Assembly (NCBI GenBank): GCA_025526935.1
Contig: JAHLKD010000105.1
Location: 124,001-188,000, forward strand
DNA length: 64,000 nt
Source of the DNA: Cladochytrium replicatum
Lineage: Eukaryota; Chytridiomycota; Chytridiomycetes; Cladochytriales; Cladochytriaceae
Direction: 5' to 3'
Shown: positions 13,671 through 25,810 of the stretch, one piece after another
Numbering within the stretch: position 1 is the first letter of the stretch
Layout: every line of letters starts with the position of its first letter
Notes under the pieces: model-generated
Told to the model about the DNA's origin: nothing
The model's database searches: none
The model's input: the letters and a program-made list of their open reading frames with translations, nothing else
Made by a program: the position numbers and the translations under genes

Positions 13671-16600
13671 TCACCCCTCAGCATGGTCTTCCAGTTCATT
13701 CTCGTTAGCCTTCGGCACCTCGCCCGCCAAACAATCACACAAATCACCCCACATCACCCGATCCGCAACACCTCCATCCGAATTCATCCTTCTCTCAAAC
13801 GGCGCATCGGGCTCTTTTCCCCAATCGGCTTCCCGTTCCAGCACAAACTGCGACATCTTTGCAAGCTTCACTGATTTCCTGGGCTTCCCTTTCCCTTCCC
13901 AACCCTGCAGATAAAACTGTATCTTCTTGCAAAGATCTTGCTTCGCGCCCACCTTCCCCCGCCCTTCGCCATCGGCGATGTGGACTTTGTGAAGGGTAAA
14001 CTTGATTCTAAACATCCCATGTGTTTGCAAGGGTTCGTACCTGTTAAATAAAAACATGAGGAACCTGTTTGAATTCTAGTAAATTGGAAAGATTACTTGA
14101 AATTCATCTGCTTGCACCGTGTAGTGTTCCGGATCCTTTGAAGCGGGTCGTCGTCCGTGTGTGAAGTCGTAGGATCCATACCCGAGAACGGTGCCAAATA
14201 AAACGAAATGTCCACATCGGGATCCTCAGGGTCCAGTGCATCCACGTTCACAGCGTCAAACGAAGACGACATGCACACACTGGCAGCGTCGCTCCGAGAT
14301 CGGAGCACGACCCATGGGCTCCCACTGAACATCGTCCGCTTCACCACTTTCCACACCGCCTCCACATCGCACTGGCTGTCGAGGAATAGAGCCCCCAGCA
14401 TCGCCTCAAATATATCAGCTAGCGGTTTGGGTGGCGTATCGATCTGCTCCGGTTGCAGGACTTCGTGCCTGTGTGGCGATGTTTCTGGCGAAACGACCCC
14501 TTCGGAACCACCACCTGCCTGCTGGCGGTGGGACTGGTGCTTGCGGGCTCGGACGCCGTAGTTTGACATGCACACGTTTTGGAATCGCCGGGTCTCTTCT
14601 GCGAATGTGTCAACAGACTCTGCAAGACTCTCGCTACGATGATTCATCTGCTTGTAAAGTCCTGTTAGAACCGAAAGCAAGCCTAGGAACTTGTTGCCAA
14701 CGAGCTCTGAGCGGAGTTGCGTTAGGTCGCCAGGCGTCAAGTGCGAAAACTTGTTGTACAGAAAGCGGGTGACCACAAAATAAAGCACAGCGTCTCCTGG
14801 TGTGCCCAAAGGAAAGAGAAAAATTTCCAAAGTCAGAACCTGTTGCATTCAATAGTGTCTCGGCATATTACCCAGATACTCGAGACGCTGGTAAGATACC
14901 CCATACAGCGACACACTTCCGTGAGTCAACGCGTCACTCACTAGACGCGGATGCCGGAACTTGTAGTCAAAAATCTGCTGGACAAACTCGACCGCATTGT
15001 GATCGCGAGATTCATCCCACGGATGCTTCGACTCGTTCGATTCTCCCTCACGGTGATTCGACTCCGCGTGGCGAATTGACTTGTAGTAATTGATCCAATC
15101 CGTCGAATACTGAGAGTTTAATATCTGGCAGGTCGAGTTTGCTGCACACTTGATACCTCCAGCAACCAGACACGCCCCGATGATCGCCTCGACCGAATCC
15201 GCGACTGCTTTGTTGAACACCGTATGTGTCACGGTCGTCAAAACTTTCGTCGGGATCGTTTTCCGTTTCTCGGTTTCAGCTTCCGTCCCTTCTACCTCCA
15301 TTGGCTGAGGTTCCACCGACACCTCGTCGTCGCTCAACGGTGTCATCTTCTCCCTCGATGAACTCCTACTCTTCGAACGACTGCGGGACAAAGATTTGCG
15401 AGACCCCTCTGTAACATGAAGCGGAATCCACTGCTTTCTCGAACACCTCTCAACAAGCATAAATTCCGGAATCCTCGTATTCCTCACCGCCTTTGTCATC
15501 AACGACGCGTTCCTCTCAAGCACGTTCCTCATCTTTGACAAAAACCCTTCGTGCTGATTCGGATACCGCGCGTACAGATGCAGCGATAACAGAACCTTGA
15601 TGAAACTATCTCCAAGCGTCTCAAGGAGCTCATAGTCGAATGGCAGCGACGCAGATGCGGCCGTCAGTGCTGCGTCGAGGTCCCAAAAGAGGAAGTCGCG
15701 CGTTAGCGCTACCCTGCCTCTCAGTGCCGCGTCTGTAGATTGCAGAGACGTTTCTCGTCGCAGGTTCCGAACAACGACGGGGCGTGGACGGTATGACTCG
15801 CCCATTTGTGATGGCGTGGGGATGTCTAGTTCCGCGTGTTTGAGAAAGTCCAGGGACTGCAAGCGCCGGTGGAGCATTTGGAGCGTCAGGGGCATGATCA
15901 GCATTGCGTCCACCACGGCCCAAGGAACGAGAATGGCAAAACAGAATTGGGGAATGATAAAGACCTCATCGTTTTCGAGGTCCTCTTCGAAAGAGCCAGG
16001 TTGTGCAATGTGCGGAAGCTTGCGTGCACGAAGAGCAGGTTGAGTAGGATCCACACCGCGTGCCATCAAGCGCTTTCCGTAAAACGCTGCCAGGTTGTTG
16101 AACTTTTCGGCGTTGATACCGGAAGTGAACTCACCGGCCGGGGTGTCAAATATCTATTGGAGAGAAGTATTTGTGTGACGAACATGTGGTAAATTTCGAA
16201 CGGCGCCAGGTGGTCGATACCTCTAAAACTTGGAAAGTTCTATAGTAGAACGCGCAGTCAACGAGATGAAAATCCTTTAGGTCCCTTTCTTGCATAACTT
16301 TCACGAGCTCCCTCCAATCGTTAGTGTTGGGAACATGTAGATGACTTTCAACTGCATAGTTCACTACATCCCAATCTATCGTTGTTTTATTGTGCGCCAG
16401 CATCTTTACTGGAACCACAAGATGCGCCCATTCGGCCGGGATAGGAATACCGCTGCGAAGCACCATTTTGAAACTCAGTTCGTGAAACATCCGCACATAC
16501 TCGATCGAAGCTTTGTCGAGCTCGACCGGCACCCCCGGTCCGAGCACTCGGATCCGTATGATTCTCGCAACTTTCTCGCCCGTTTCGATGTCGAATGTTA

Positions 16601-19600
16601 GATCTTCAGGGTTGGGCATGGGTGAGCTCGTCAGCATACCGACAGCACTGATCTTTGGAGCAACCGTTTCGATCAACGTCTCGCCAGACCACCTTGTCTC
16701 GGCTACCTCGATGGTACTCAGATACACCACTTTAGGAATTTTGTCAATGTGCCATTGGACGTTATCGGCTGCTCCAAAGATCAGTGCTGGACTCGCATGC
16801 TGAGGCATTGGTTTCGCTGCCCCTTCACCTCCTCCATCTGCTCGTGCTTCCTTCACCTCGAACCCCCACGACTTTTGCCAGCACGCGGGTACCCATACGG
16901 GATAAGTAGCGGGTTTGTTGGTCCGCCAAGTCTTTTGCTCTCCCATGAATACCACCTCGTCGTCTTCCTCCGCACTGTCTCGCTCATCAAAGGTTGCTTT
17001 CGATTTGGCCCGTTTGGTTTCGGCTTTGACTTTTCCCGGCTGGCTCGGCCTCAATCGGTCCGTCAACTGGCCCAACGTGTGTAGCTTCTGAATGAGGGCA
17101 AATGACGCGTTCCGAGTTGCCTCTCGCTTTGTTGTGGCAAACTCGCCAACGTAATGTCTGCATGAAGGTGGAGCCCCAGCGGGAAGTAGAATCTCGGTTC
17201 GAAACCCGCCGACAAACTATGATAAGGATGGATCTCAGTACAGAATATTAAAACGCTCCAGTGAGATAACCTGTTCAACTTTATAGCAAGCAGACGCAGT
17301 TTGATTCATATCTCGGGGAAGAAGCTGGCAATACTGGTTGAGAAGCGACGGTGCATCTCGAGGAGTGATGAACGCTCCCGTTGATTCCACTGAGTAGATA
17401 TTGGCGAAGTGTGTTCCAACCAGTGGAAGATGCTTTCGATCTTGTATTTTCGAACGCTTGGACCGTCCTTCATTATCGGGCAAGGGTTCATCGGCAACAC
17501 GCTTCAAAGACTTCGGTGGAGCTATTATCTCACCGCGGCGATCCTCTTCCGTAAGATCATCCTCATCCGCATGGACCTCTTCGTCCACTTCCTTATCATC
17601 ATCCCAGCTTCGCATTGCCTCCCCGGCACGATTTGCCTCAAGAAAGCGGATCATCTCGCCCTCCGCTAGCTTGATATGCTCAATCAATGCCCTCTGTGTC
17701 GGGTCATTTGCATCAGCAAACATGACAAAGGTGGATTCCTTGTGTCGCGCACGACCCCGAGATTGAATGTAGTTAGTTACTGTTTGGAATAAATCATACC
17801 TGCGTTGAAACAAATTCAGCCGGACGAAGGGTAGAAATTTCCTGTTTGTTCATTACCGGATAACGACGTTGCACGAACGAATATCAAGACCTTCTTCCGC
17901 GACCTACAAATAGTTTCCATCAGTCAGCTCTCAATCAATCTGAACTTTATGATGTACCTTTGTAGCAATGAGCAAATCAATTCTACCTTCTTTGAAATCC
18001 TTCGCGACCGCACTTTGCTGGGCCGGGCTCATCTGAATAACAAATCCGCCTTTCTTCCTTGCCCCATGCCCCACAAGCAATTCAGTCCGCAACTGAAGTT
18101 TGTGGTTATGGAACAGAAGCAACGACAGCAGCTTTGCATCCAGTCTTCTGTCGACGAAAATGATCCCGCACAACTTGGACCCCAACATTGGAAACATTTC
18201 TCCCATACCGTCTCTGAAAGACAAAATGGTATCGATGAGAAGCTTCACTTTCGGGGCAACATCGGCTGGTTTCGGTGATGGAGGTTTCGGGAAGAGCACT
18301 TTCACTCCGACAGGCAATTCAAAGTTTGATTTGAGCTTGATGTGCAGAAGCTCAAGCAACAGCTTTCGCACGAGCCAGCATTCGAAATTGTCTCCATCAG
18401 CGTTATCCGCACCTTCCCAACCAAACGGAGACAAATAGTCCATTCTAGGAGGGAGGTAGCCCGTTCCGTCCTTCTCTAAGACCGTTCCCAGTTTCTTGGC
18501 GCGACAGCGGGCGTACGCCTCTTCGACAGCCATCTCCATCGCTCTCGCAGAACACCAACTTCCCATCACGACATGGATCCGTTGGACCTGCTGCAGGAAC
18601 TGCTCGAACGGCGAGCCTGACCCGCCACCGCCGTGTTCAGCAATGAAGCGGAACAGCTCGGAAGTCGTGTCCGTCTGGTAGTTCTCCCATGTTTCTTGAT
18701 ACATAAGGATGAGTTCTCGCGGTCTGGACACAAATTGCTCTATTTCTGACACATCCTCCAAGGTGATGGCATCCGCGTAGAGGTTGTCTTGTATCAATCT
18801 GACGGTAACTAAGTCTCAGTAACCTAAAAATCAATGCAACCGGTGCTAACACTGACTTGATAGAGAACTGGGTGTTATTCTTCGACATTAATGGCGATGC
18901 TGACAATCCAAGTACACGGGGTCGCTCCTCTGGATGACAGCGGCCGTAATCTCGCATGACCTGATTGTATGGGTGGTCACCACGGGTGTGATGACACTCA
19001 TCGACGACGATCAGGTTGATCTGCACCAAGATGTTACCCTCGTCTAGTCACAATTATCATACCTCCCTCACCTTTTTAAAAGTAATTTGGCCCATTCGAA
19101 GAATGTTCTTAAATATATCCCCAGTCATCACCATTACATCTGAAGCATCTATCTTGGCTTTCCAATCAGCCTCCGACCACTAAGAGCATGCAATGTGAGA
19201 CATGATCGGTCGTTAGAGAATCAACAGCAAACATGCCCTGTCGACACCCATGTCGCCATAATAATGCGTCACTCGCAGGGAGCTGTGTGTTGAGAAGTAT
19301 TGACTCTGCTGAATGACCAGGTTCACGACGGGTACAATGAACACCGAGATCCGTTGCTGTCGCGGTGAGGAAGTTTAGGCTTCATCACAACCAGGGACGG
19401 AACCATGCATACTCTTTTGTGCTCCGCGTCATGCTCCCGAAAGTATTTCATCATCATTAAGGCAATCAAGGTCTAGTTGGAAGCATTTTAGGGGACACAA
19501 CTTGGAAGGACACATCTCTTAGGCAGCCAATTATCGCACCTTTCCAGACCCAGTTCCAAGTACTACAATTGTATTTCGCTGCTTAGCCCGTTCAAACAGC

Positions 19601-19662
19601 TCCGCCTGGTATGGCCGAGCCAGTTCAGCTGAGCCTTCCAGCTGGCCAACGTCACCCGCCAT
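13671..19662 (-). CDS. Dicer-like ribonuclease III
   Basis: Dicer cuts double-stranded RNA into small RNAs for RNA interference. The start is ATG 19662, followed at once by RPYQAELFERAKQRNTIVV and Walker A GTGSGK. The helicase domain continues with FIVPVVNLVIQQ and YYGDMGVDR (about 19245-19340), the DECH box in VVDECHHTRGDHPY (about 18990) and QSRGRARHK (about 17750; motif VI). The Dicer dimerisation and PAZ-type regions lie about 17300-16150. RNase IIIa has LETLGDSFIK (about 15620). RNase IIIb has RLEYLG split by an intron from DAVLYF (about 14870-14800) and ends with ADIFEAMLGALFLDSQ (about 14370). The C-terminal domain ends at 13671. Catalytic glutamate and aspartate positions are present in both RNase III domains. 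About ten short introns; no frame disruption seen, in contrast to the adjoining pseudogene. Confidence 0.93.
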
Positions 19663-19921
19663 AGCAGTGCACCCAAGCGGATTAAGCAGTGGTTTCGATC
19701 CCGATCGATTGGCAGTGAATCCGTCAAAGCGAGTCCTTCACCTGTCAAGCTCTGCCCCCCTTCAAAGTTTCGGTGTTTCGCGTGTCGCGTGTCGTGTCCT
19801 CCCAACAGATCTGCTCCGTCACTCTTGAAAAATAATAATTCTTGCTGGGGGGCGATTCGGCAGCACCTGCCGTCAACTCGCCAGTCATTATAAAAACCAC
19901 CTCATTTCCTTTCGTTGCAAA
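19663..19921. promoter_or_regulatory. Shared divergent promoter, Dicer / EVE-domain gene
   Basis: Only 259 bp separate the two divergent start codons, so the promoters must share this interval. No clear TATA element or named factor site is recognised. The call rests on gene orientation alone. Confidence 0.5.
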
Positions 19922-20903
19922 ATGTCGTCTACAGAAACCAAAAAAACGGCCCCAGATCAATCCCCTGAATCCCCCGAAATGGCACCATCAGTCCTCGCCG
20001 CATCCGCGCAACCGAAAGGCAACGCGAAGCGAAAGCTACCCGACGACGTTGAACATGAAGAAGACGACAGCGCAAAAGTGACGACAAAGCGTGCTCGCGG
20101 TGGGTGGGGAAAGAAGAAAGATGCTTCAACCGAGGCAGCAGAGAAATCTGCGAAGAGATCAAAGAAACGCGCTGCATCTGAGGATGACGAAGAGGGGGCT
20201 GATGAAGAGAGCACTAAGACGAGAAAGAAGGCCGCCAAGAAGGAGGAGCCCGCCAAACCCGCTGGGAAACAGTACTGGTTGATGAAAAGCGAGCCTGATT
20301 CGCGCGTGGTTAGCGGAAAGGACATCAAGTTCAGCATCGATGACTTTGAAAAGGTCGGAACGACACTGTGGGATGGTGTGAGGAGCTTGGAAGGGAGAAA
20401 GTACATCCGTTCCATGCAGATCGGCGACCAGATTCTGTTCTACCACTCCAACTGCCGCAACCCTGGTGTGGCCGGCATCGGTAAGCGCGTTTGTCTGCTT
20501 TCTGCAGAGGACCTTTCTTATACTTTATTTGTGTTACGATAGCTGAGATCGTTGAGGAGGCTACGCCAGACAATACTGCATTCGACAAGAACCACCCTTA
20601 CTACGACGCAAAGAGCGATCCGGAGAAGCCCAAATGGGATGCTGTGGTGAGTCTGTTGAAGTGAAATCAATAATCGTTTCGCTCATCTTGATTTCCATAC
20701 TGAAGCGTGTCAAGCTGATTCGCCGCCTTGATCGCTACGTGTCGCTTGCAGAGCTCAAGAAGGAGCGCGAGGAAGCCGAAGACGATAAGCCCATCAAGGA
20801 GATGAAGCTGTTCACCCGCCCTCGTCTCTCCGTACAACCCGTTGATACTGAGGTCTTCCAGTACATTGTCAGCCTCGAAACCCGTCCCCCTCCAGAACTG
20901 TAA
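19922..20903 (+). CDS. THYN1: EVE-domain protein, THYN1-like
   Basis: The EVE fold binds modified bases in nucleic acids; THYN1-type proteins are nuclear. Residues 1-115 are lysine/glutamate-rich and basic, probably nuclear-localising and disordered. The EVE domain starts at [11 protein letters not shown] and continues through [33 protein letters not shown] and GVAGIGK. After an intron at about 20481-20541 comes [15 protein letters not shown], then [11 protein letters not shown] second short intron leads to the C-terminal [18 protein letters not shown] and [18 protein letters not shown], with the stop at 20901-20903. All the residues that typify the family are in order, so this is an intact gene. 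Confidence 0.92.
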
Positions 20904-21280
20904 AAACACTTGCAATCATGCCAGTCATTGGATATGAGAGACCTCACGCTTTCTTCCCCCGATCTTTATTACTTGAGTTTCTTCCGGTCTCCTTCAAACT
21001 AAGTTCGATCGTCATTGGGCGCATAGTCTTCTGTTTGATATCTGTATACCCAATTTGTTCTGAGCACATATAATACATTAAGAATTTAAAGAGAAAAAGT
21101 GTTCGAATACAAACCACGGTAACTGAGCACACCGAAGCAGAAACCGAAACAAAAAAACTGTACTGCGAAAAGTCCCGAAACAAAAACGATCGAACAAAGC
21201 GCAATGGAAATAGGCTCTATACATGAAGAAATGCGCACAACAATAGACCAGAAGAAACACAAACCAAACTGCAACTCTAT
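20904..21280. other. AT-rich tail-to-tail intergenic region
   Basis: The stops of the EVE gene and the kinase gene face each other across this region. It is AT-rich, as expected for overlapping 3' UTRs. I see no gene, repeat or structured RNA. Confidence 0.6.
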
Positions 21281-23240
21281 CTAATCCACTGGCATCACTT
21301 TGCCTTTACTTACATCTTCCTCTACAGGCAAGAACGCCATCGCCCACTTTGCGTCGATCTCACCCTCATCAGTTACAGGGAGTGCTGTCACCCAACCCCG
21401 AACGGCATCAGCGGGTCCGTTCTGATCCGATTGATCCGATTCGGGACCCTTTGCGTTCAAATCAGGTGTGCTAGCAGGTCGTGATGGTGCACCCATCGAG
21501 TTCAGCCTTCGCACCGCGTTGATCAGCCTATCGATTCCGCGAATGAGCAAAAAACAGAAATGTGGTGGCCTCTCGAAAGAGAAAAACTCACCCTACAGCG
21601 CGCTTGAACACCCGCTTCCCATCGAAAGCCTTTAGATTTCTCGTCAGGTTCAACGTTCCATATGCCACCGACGGCAACCCTTGCTTCACAACCTCCTCTC
21701 CTCCCTGCACCTCAGCAGCCACCGCAACCGGCGGATCACTCCTCGCCGGCGTCGGCGGCACGACCTTCATCTCATCCAGCCGCACCTTCACTCCCCTTGC
21801 AAGCTCTTCCGCCCGTGACGCACCCTCAGCCCACTCCTCCGCCCTCTGTTCAGCGTAAAGCAGCCACGGGTGCTCTAGTGCACTCCGTGCGTCCATGCGC
21901 GCCGACGGGTCCACGAGGAGGAGCTTGGAGATAAAGTCTTGCGCGTCGAGTGAGATGTCTTCCCAGACCTCCTCTGGTGCAAAGGAGTATTGCCCGTTCA
22001 GGATCTTTGTGAGGGAGTTCCCCGAGTGCTCGAAGCCAAAGGGCATGTAGCCTGAGAGGAGGATGAAGGTCAGCACGCCGATGGACCACATGTCTGCTGG
22101 TGTGCCGTAGGGATGCGAGCGGACTACCTCGGGTGCCATGTAACCTGGTGTCTGTGAAGATGGTTTACGATAAATGACTGATGGATGAAATGAATCTTAG
22201 GACACGTACCCCACAGGCAGTCATGAGCATGTCGACACTGGTTTCGTCGAGAACTCTCGACAATCCAAAGTCGGCGATGAGCAGATCTTCAAATCGAGCA
22301 TCAGTAGTCAGGAACAGAAGATTCCCTTCCTACTTTGTCTTTAATAATCCCTCGACGGTTCCTATTCTGTCATATTCTACCTTGATATCTCTGTGAACAA
22401 TGTTGTTTTCGTGTAGGTAACCAACCGCCGTTACAACGACTTTGATGATGCGAGCAACATCTGTCTCGTCGTACTTTCCACGTTTCAGGAGCGCTTCAAA
22501 GAGGTTCCCGCCCTCACAGAGGTCCATAACAAAGTACACTACGGACAATTACAGCTGAATATTCCGAACTCCAAGTCACCTCATCCAAGAACCCTCACCG
22601 TTGTTTTGTGTTTCAAACGTATCGTGCAATTTCACGATATTCGGGTTTCCTTTCGACAGTTTTCTCAAGATCTCAAGCTCGTTCCTTATCCGATCCGTAC
22701 GAATCAACTTTTTGCTTACGATCTTTACAGCGTACTTCTTCCCCGTCGTAGTCTGCAATAAGAAATGTAACCACTTTCTCCCCTTCACGGCACCGATTTC
22801 CACGTACATGAATGGCTTCCTTGACGACAGCATAGCTCCCGGAACCGAGCACCCTTCCCGTCTACCACACAAAAAAAACCAATACATCCATGTCAAAAAA
22901 CTGCTTCAATCCAACCAGTGGCATCGCAAATCCCCACCTCATAAGCGCACGCTCGCGGCACATGTATCGGCATCGGTGGTGGAGCTTCCGCAACCCGCTC
23001 CATCCGTTCCGCCCGTTCCCTGTCCACGACCGCCTGCTCTGCGTCTCTGCGGTCGTTGCTCGGCATTGGTGAATTCGGCGACCGTTTCGGCGGTGCCGTT
23101 GCAGCCGCCGTGTCGACGACCAGACGGTCATGGAAGCGTTTGGGACGTTTTGGGTTTGACGAGTCAGCGGGTTTCGCTGCAGATGACGGGTCATCTGCTT
23201 GTCGTCGTTTGGAAGCGTGCGGCGAGTTTGAGGACATCAT
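21281..23240 (-). CDS. CaMK-family serine/threonine protein kinase
   Basis: The closest family is calcium/calmodulin-dependent kinase I (fungal CMK). A first exon from ATG 23240 (or 23237) encodes a disordered leader ending CAYE. After an intron the glycine loop TGRVLGSGSYAVVKEAIH appears, then TTTGKKYAVKIVSKKL (VAIK lysine), RNELEILRKLSKGNPNIVKL, VYFVMDLCEGGNLFEAL, the catalytic loop IVHRDIK split by an intron from EGNLLFL, IADFGLSRVL (DFG), CGTPGYMAPE, ADMWSIGVLTFILLSGYMPF, and ARMDARSALEHPWL. The residues needed for catalysis are all present. The loop reads HRDIKEGN rather than the usual HRDLKPEN. The C-terminal tail (about 90 residues) shows no obvious calmodulin site. Intact gene, about seven exons. 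Confidence 0.9.
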
Positions 23241-23836
23241 GGAAGAGCATGCGCCGAGCTAGACTTTGTCTATGGCAGCTCGCCCGCACTTCCGACCACG
23301 CGTTGCAAAGATGGTGCAAACAAAATTCAGGGCCAATGGGCAGACATGGACAGCCCGGAAGCAAATCACAGCAATGCACACCGTCGAACGCTCGGATCAG
23401 ACTGCTCTGGCTACTCCGTATACGTTCAGCGCACAGTGATCCGACACCAGCACAACCGGCCTTTCCGAATCGCACCCGCAACTCATCCACATTGCATCCT
23501 CTCCAACTCCGGGATTTCGTCAAGAAATACCTGCGCCGCGGTGCCCCTGTCTTGCTCCGCATCCATATCCCCGCCCTTCAACACGTGCAGCATCTCTGCA
23601 CGTTCGTCCTCGGTTGCGACGCTCAAGTCCCCGACGAGAAGCACGCTGTGCTCCGAAGGTTCTGGAACGCTCGTGGATATGAACTCGATAGTTCGAGGAT
23701 CTGCGCTGTGCGTGACGTGCGGTATGTCGCGTTGATGTGGTAACACGATCCATGCGATTCAAAGCGGCGTGCTTCAATGATCCCAAGCTCCTTGAGACCT
23801 TTCACTTTCTTATTTGATGGCAGTTCATTTTTTCTA
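23241..23836 (-). other. Coding-like but unassigned stretch
   Basis: This lies between the kinase start and the DAP3 stop, both on the minus strand. Two different minus frames look coding-like: one with GLKELGIIEARRFESHGSCY (about 23800) and one with SVLLVGDLSVATEDERAEML (about 23640). They cannot be joined without a frame change, and I do not recognise a family. It may be a decayed gene, a 5' leader of the kinase gene, or chance frames in GC-rich DNA. Confidence 0.3.
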
Positions 23837-25462
23837 TTACACTCTGGAAGCCAAGCACGAATTGAACAGCGCCTGTCCCGTCCCCCCAGTCATCACCCGT
23901 TGCCTCTCAACCAACCTTCTATGCAACTCAACTACAAAAAGAATTGAAAGAGTCCCATCAGCATGATTCCTTGATCTGCACACACACTCTCTCACCTCGA
24001 TACATCAATTTCCCGCGCATATACCATTCCATCAGCGTCGACACCTCGTCCGTGCTCAACGGCGGCAGTTCAAACACCACCGCCTTCTCTCCAATCCACT
24101 CCTGCTTCTCCAGCGCCGTCGTCGGCGTCACGTCCGCATGCGACACCACGAGCGGAAGCTCAGGCATCTCTTCGGTCGCGACGCGCTGCAGGCGCGAGAG
24201 GTTGGCGGGTTGGGCTGTGTGCACAGTCGGATCCGTTGCACCCACGATCGCAGCGTTGGGCTTTAAAATTCCCAAGATAAGAAACCAAGCAAACTCATTC
24301 AAATGTAAACAATTCCCAGAAAACACGTACGAGTCCATTCGGGGTCTTGAACAAATCCAACAGCGTCCGAGCGATCGAGAACCGGTGCCCCTCGATCGGT
24401 TTGCTACCCACATCATGGTACTCCGACACGCTGTACAGCGCGTTCACCTGGTCCACGGCAATCAGAACCGGCGGACGCAACCCGGCCGTTTGCGGGTCAA
24501 GCAGTTCGCGCATGAGAATGTCAAAGTTGCGATGCGCTTTCGATGGATCCGTCGCGGCGTCGCGGACGAGTTCACCGAGATTGGCGTATCCCGATGCGGC
24601 GTCCGACAACTTGATCTGCCCAACGTGTCAGAATCAAAGACCAACATGAGATTTGTAAGGCTGGCGGTACCTCTTCGAGCAAGTGTTGGTTCAATCCGTA
24701 GATCGAATCGAGGATACTCGCGGCAAGTGCAGGCTGGTCGTACAGGATCTCGTCCCTCGGCACAAAGGGTTCTGTTCCATTGATCACAACCGACGCTAAA
24801 AAGTGCCAAATCAGTTCCAATGATCCGCATCATCGACATACGATTGTTCTTCAGCCACCTCGAGGAATATAAATCACGACATGTTTCAGCGCATGATGAT
24901 GCATCACAACCTGCAACAACGCCGCTGACTTCCCGATCCCCTTCACACCATCCACAACAAACTGCGTCGGGCCGGATTTGTCTCCACTAAACGCTTTCGA
25001 AATCTCAGCGGCGAGTCGAAGCGTGCTTTTGCGAAGCATGAGCGACGGCGTCGCAAAGAATGCAAACTGGCCAAGAATTGAGTGGAACGGAAAAATAAAT
25101 GTGGAAATGATTTTACGGTTTTTTGGAGCGTGAGAGGGAGTTCCTCGACCGGAAAGCATTCGAGAAAGTCTGAGGGAAGCGCAACGATCTTTCGCACGTT
25201 GTCCGGCGAAGCAGTGTCCTAACAATACGAAACGTGAGCTTCCCTAGAGGAGCGGTCCCAATCGTCATACGCGCGTCCATGGTTGTACTTTCAACACTGG
25301 TGCGTTTCTCGCTTTGGTCACGACCGCCGTGGTTGCCATCGCACGCGATGGTGCATCATGATGCTTCGGGATACGAGGTGCTGCAGATGCGCATGCCAGA
25401 CCGAGTAGTTTCGAGCGCACGCCGCGCTGGATCCCCCGCTGCCCTGCGATCCTTGCTAGCAT
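23837..25462 (-). CDS. DAP3: Mitochondrial small ribosomal subunit protein mS29 (DAP3)
   Basis: DAP3/mS29 is the GTP-binding protein in the head of the mitochondrial small ribosomal subunit. The start at ATG 25462 gives an arginine-rich, acidic-poor presequence (MLARIAGQRGIQRGVRS), a good mitochondrial targeting signal. Intron 1 (about 25269-25218) leads to VRKIVALPSDFLECFPVEEL, and a second intron to FAFFATPSLMLRKSTL. Then come the P-loop GVKGIGKSAALLQVV (about 24930), DEILYDQPALAASIL, FDILMRELL, PPVLIAVDQVNALYS (Walker B-like; about 24450), AIVGATDPTVHT and VVFELPPLSTDEVSTLMEWY. The last exon ends VMTGGTGQALFNSCLASRV with TAA at 23837-23839, which corresponds to the family's SGGN motif region. 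All joins examined keep phase. Intact. Confidence 0.88.
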
Positions 25463-25810
25463 TTTGTTGTGGCTTGAACGAAGAAATCCTTATTTTTTAA
25501 TTTGATTTGTAAAAAAAATACATTCTTTGTGTTTGTTAATAAAAGCTTGCCTCTTGGTTTTCCATGTCATCGAATATGTTCCGCTCCTTGTTGTTTCTGC
25601 AAACAAGGCTCACACTGATGCTACAACCCCAAAAACATCGATGTCCAAACAATAGAACAGAAAGTGCGCATCACCGTTTCATAGCAACGAAAAAAAACTC
25701 ACTTAACCAACAGTCCATATGAGAACAAAAGAAAATTATCAAACTCAAGGACAAGAAACCCAGAATGCAAGCAACGGAATGCACCAAAACGTAAACCTCG
25801 AGCGCTCCCC
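25463..25810. other. AT-rich intergenic region
   Basis: This lies between the DAP3 start and the stop of the Zds1-like gene, both on the minus strand. It should hold the DAP3 promoter and the Zds1-like 3' UTR. Several A-runs are visible but no gene or repeat. Confidence 0.5.

Noticed and set aside
22601-23743. Plus-strand open frame of 380 codons
   Set aside because: It runs antisense to the kinase exons and has no recognisable domain; its amino-acid make-up (Arg/His/Pro-rich) is typical of antisense frames in GC-rich coding DNA.
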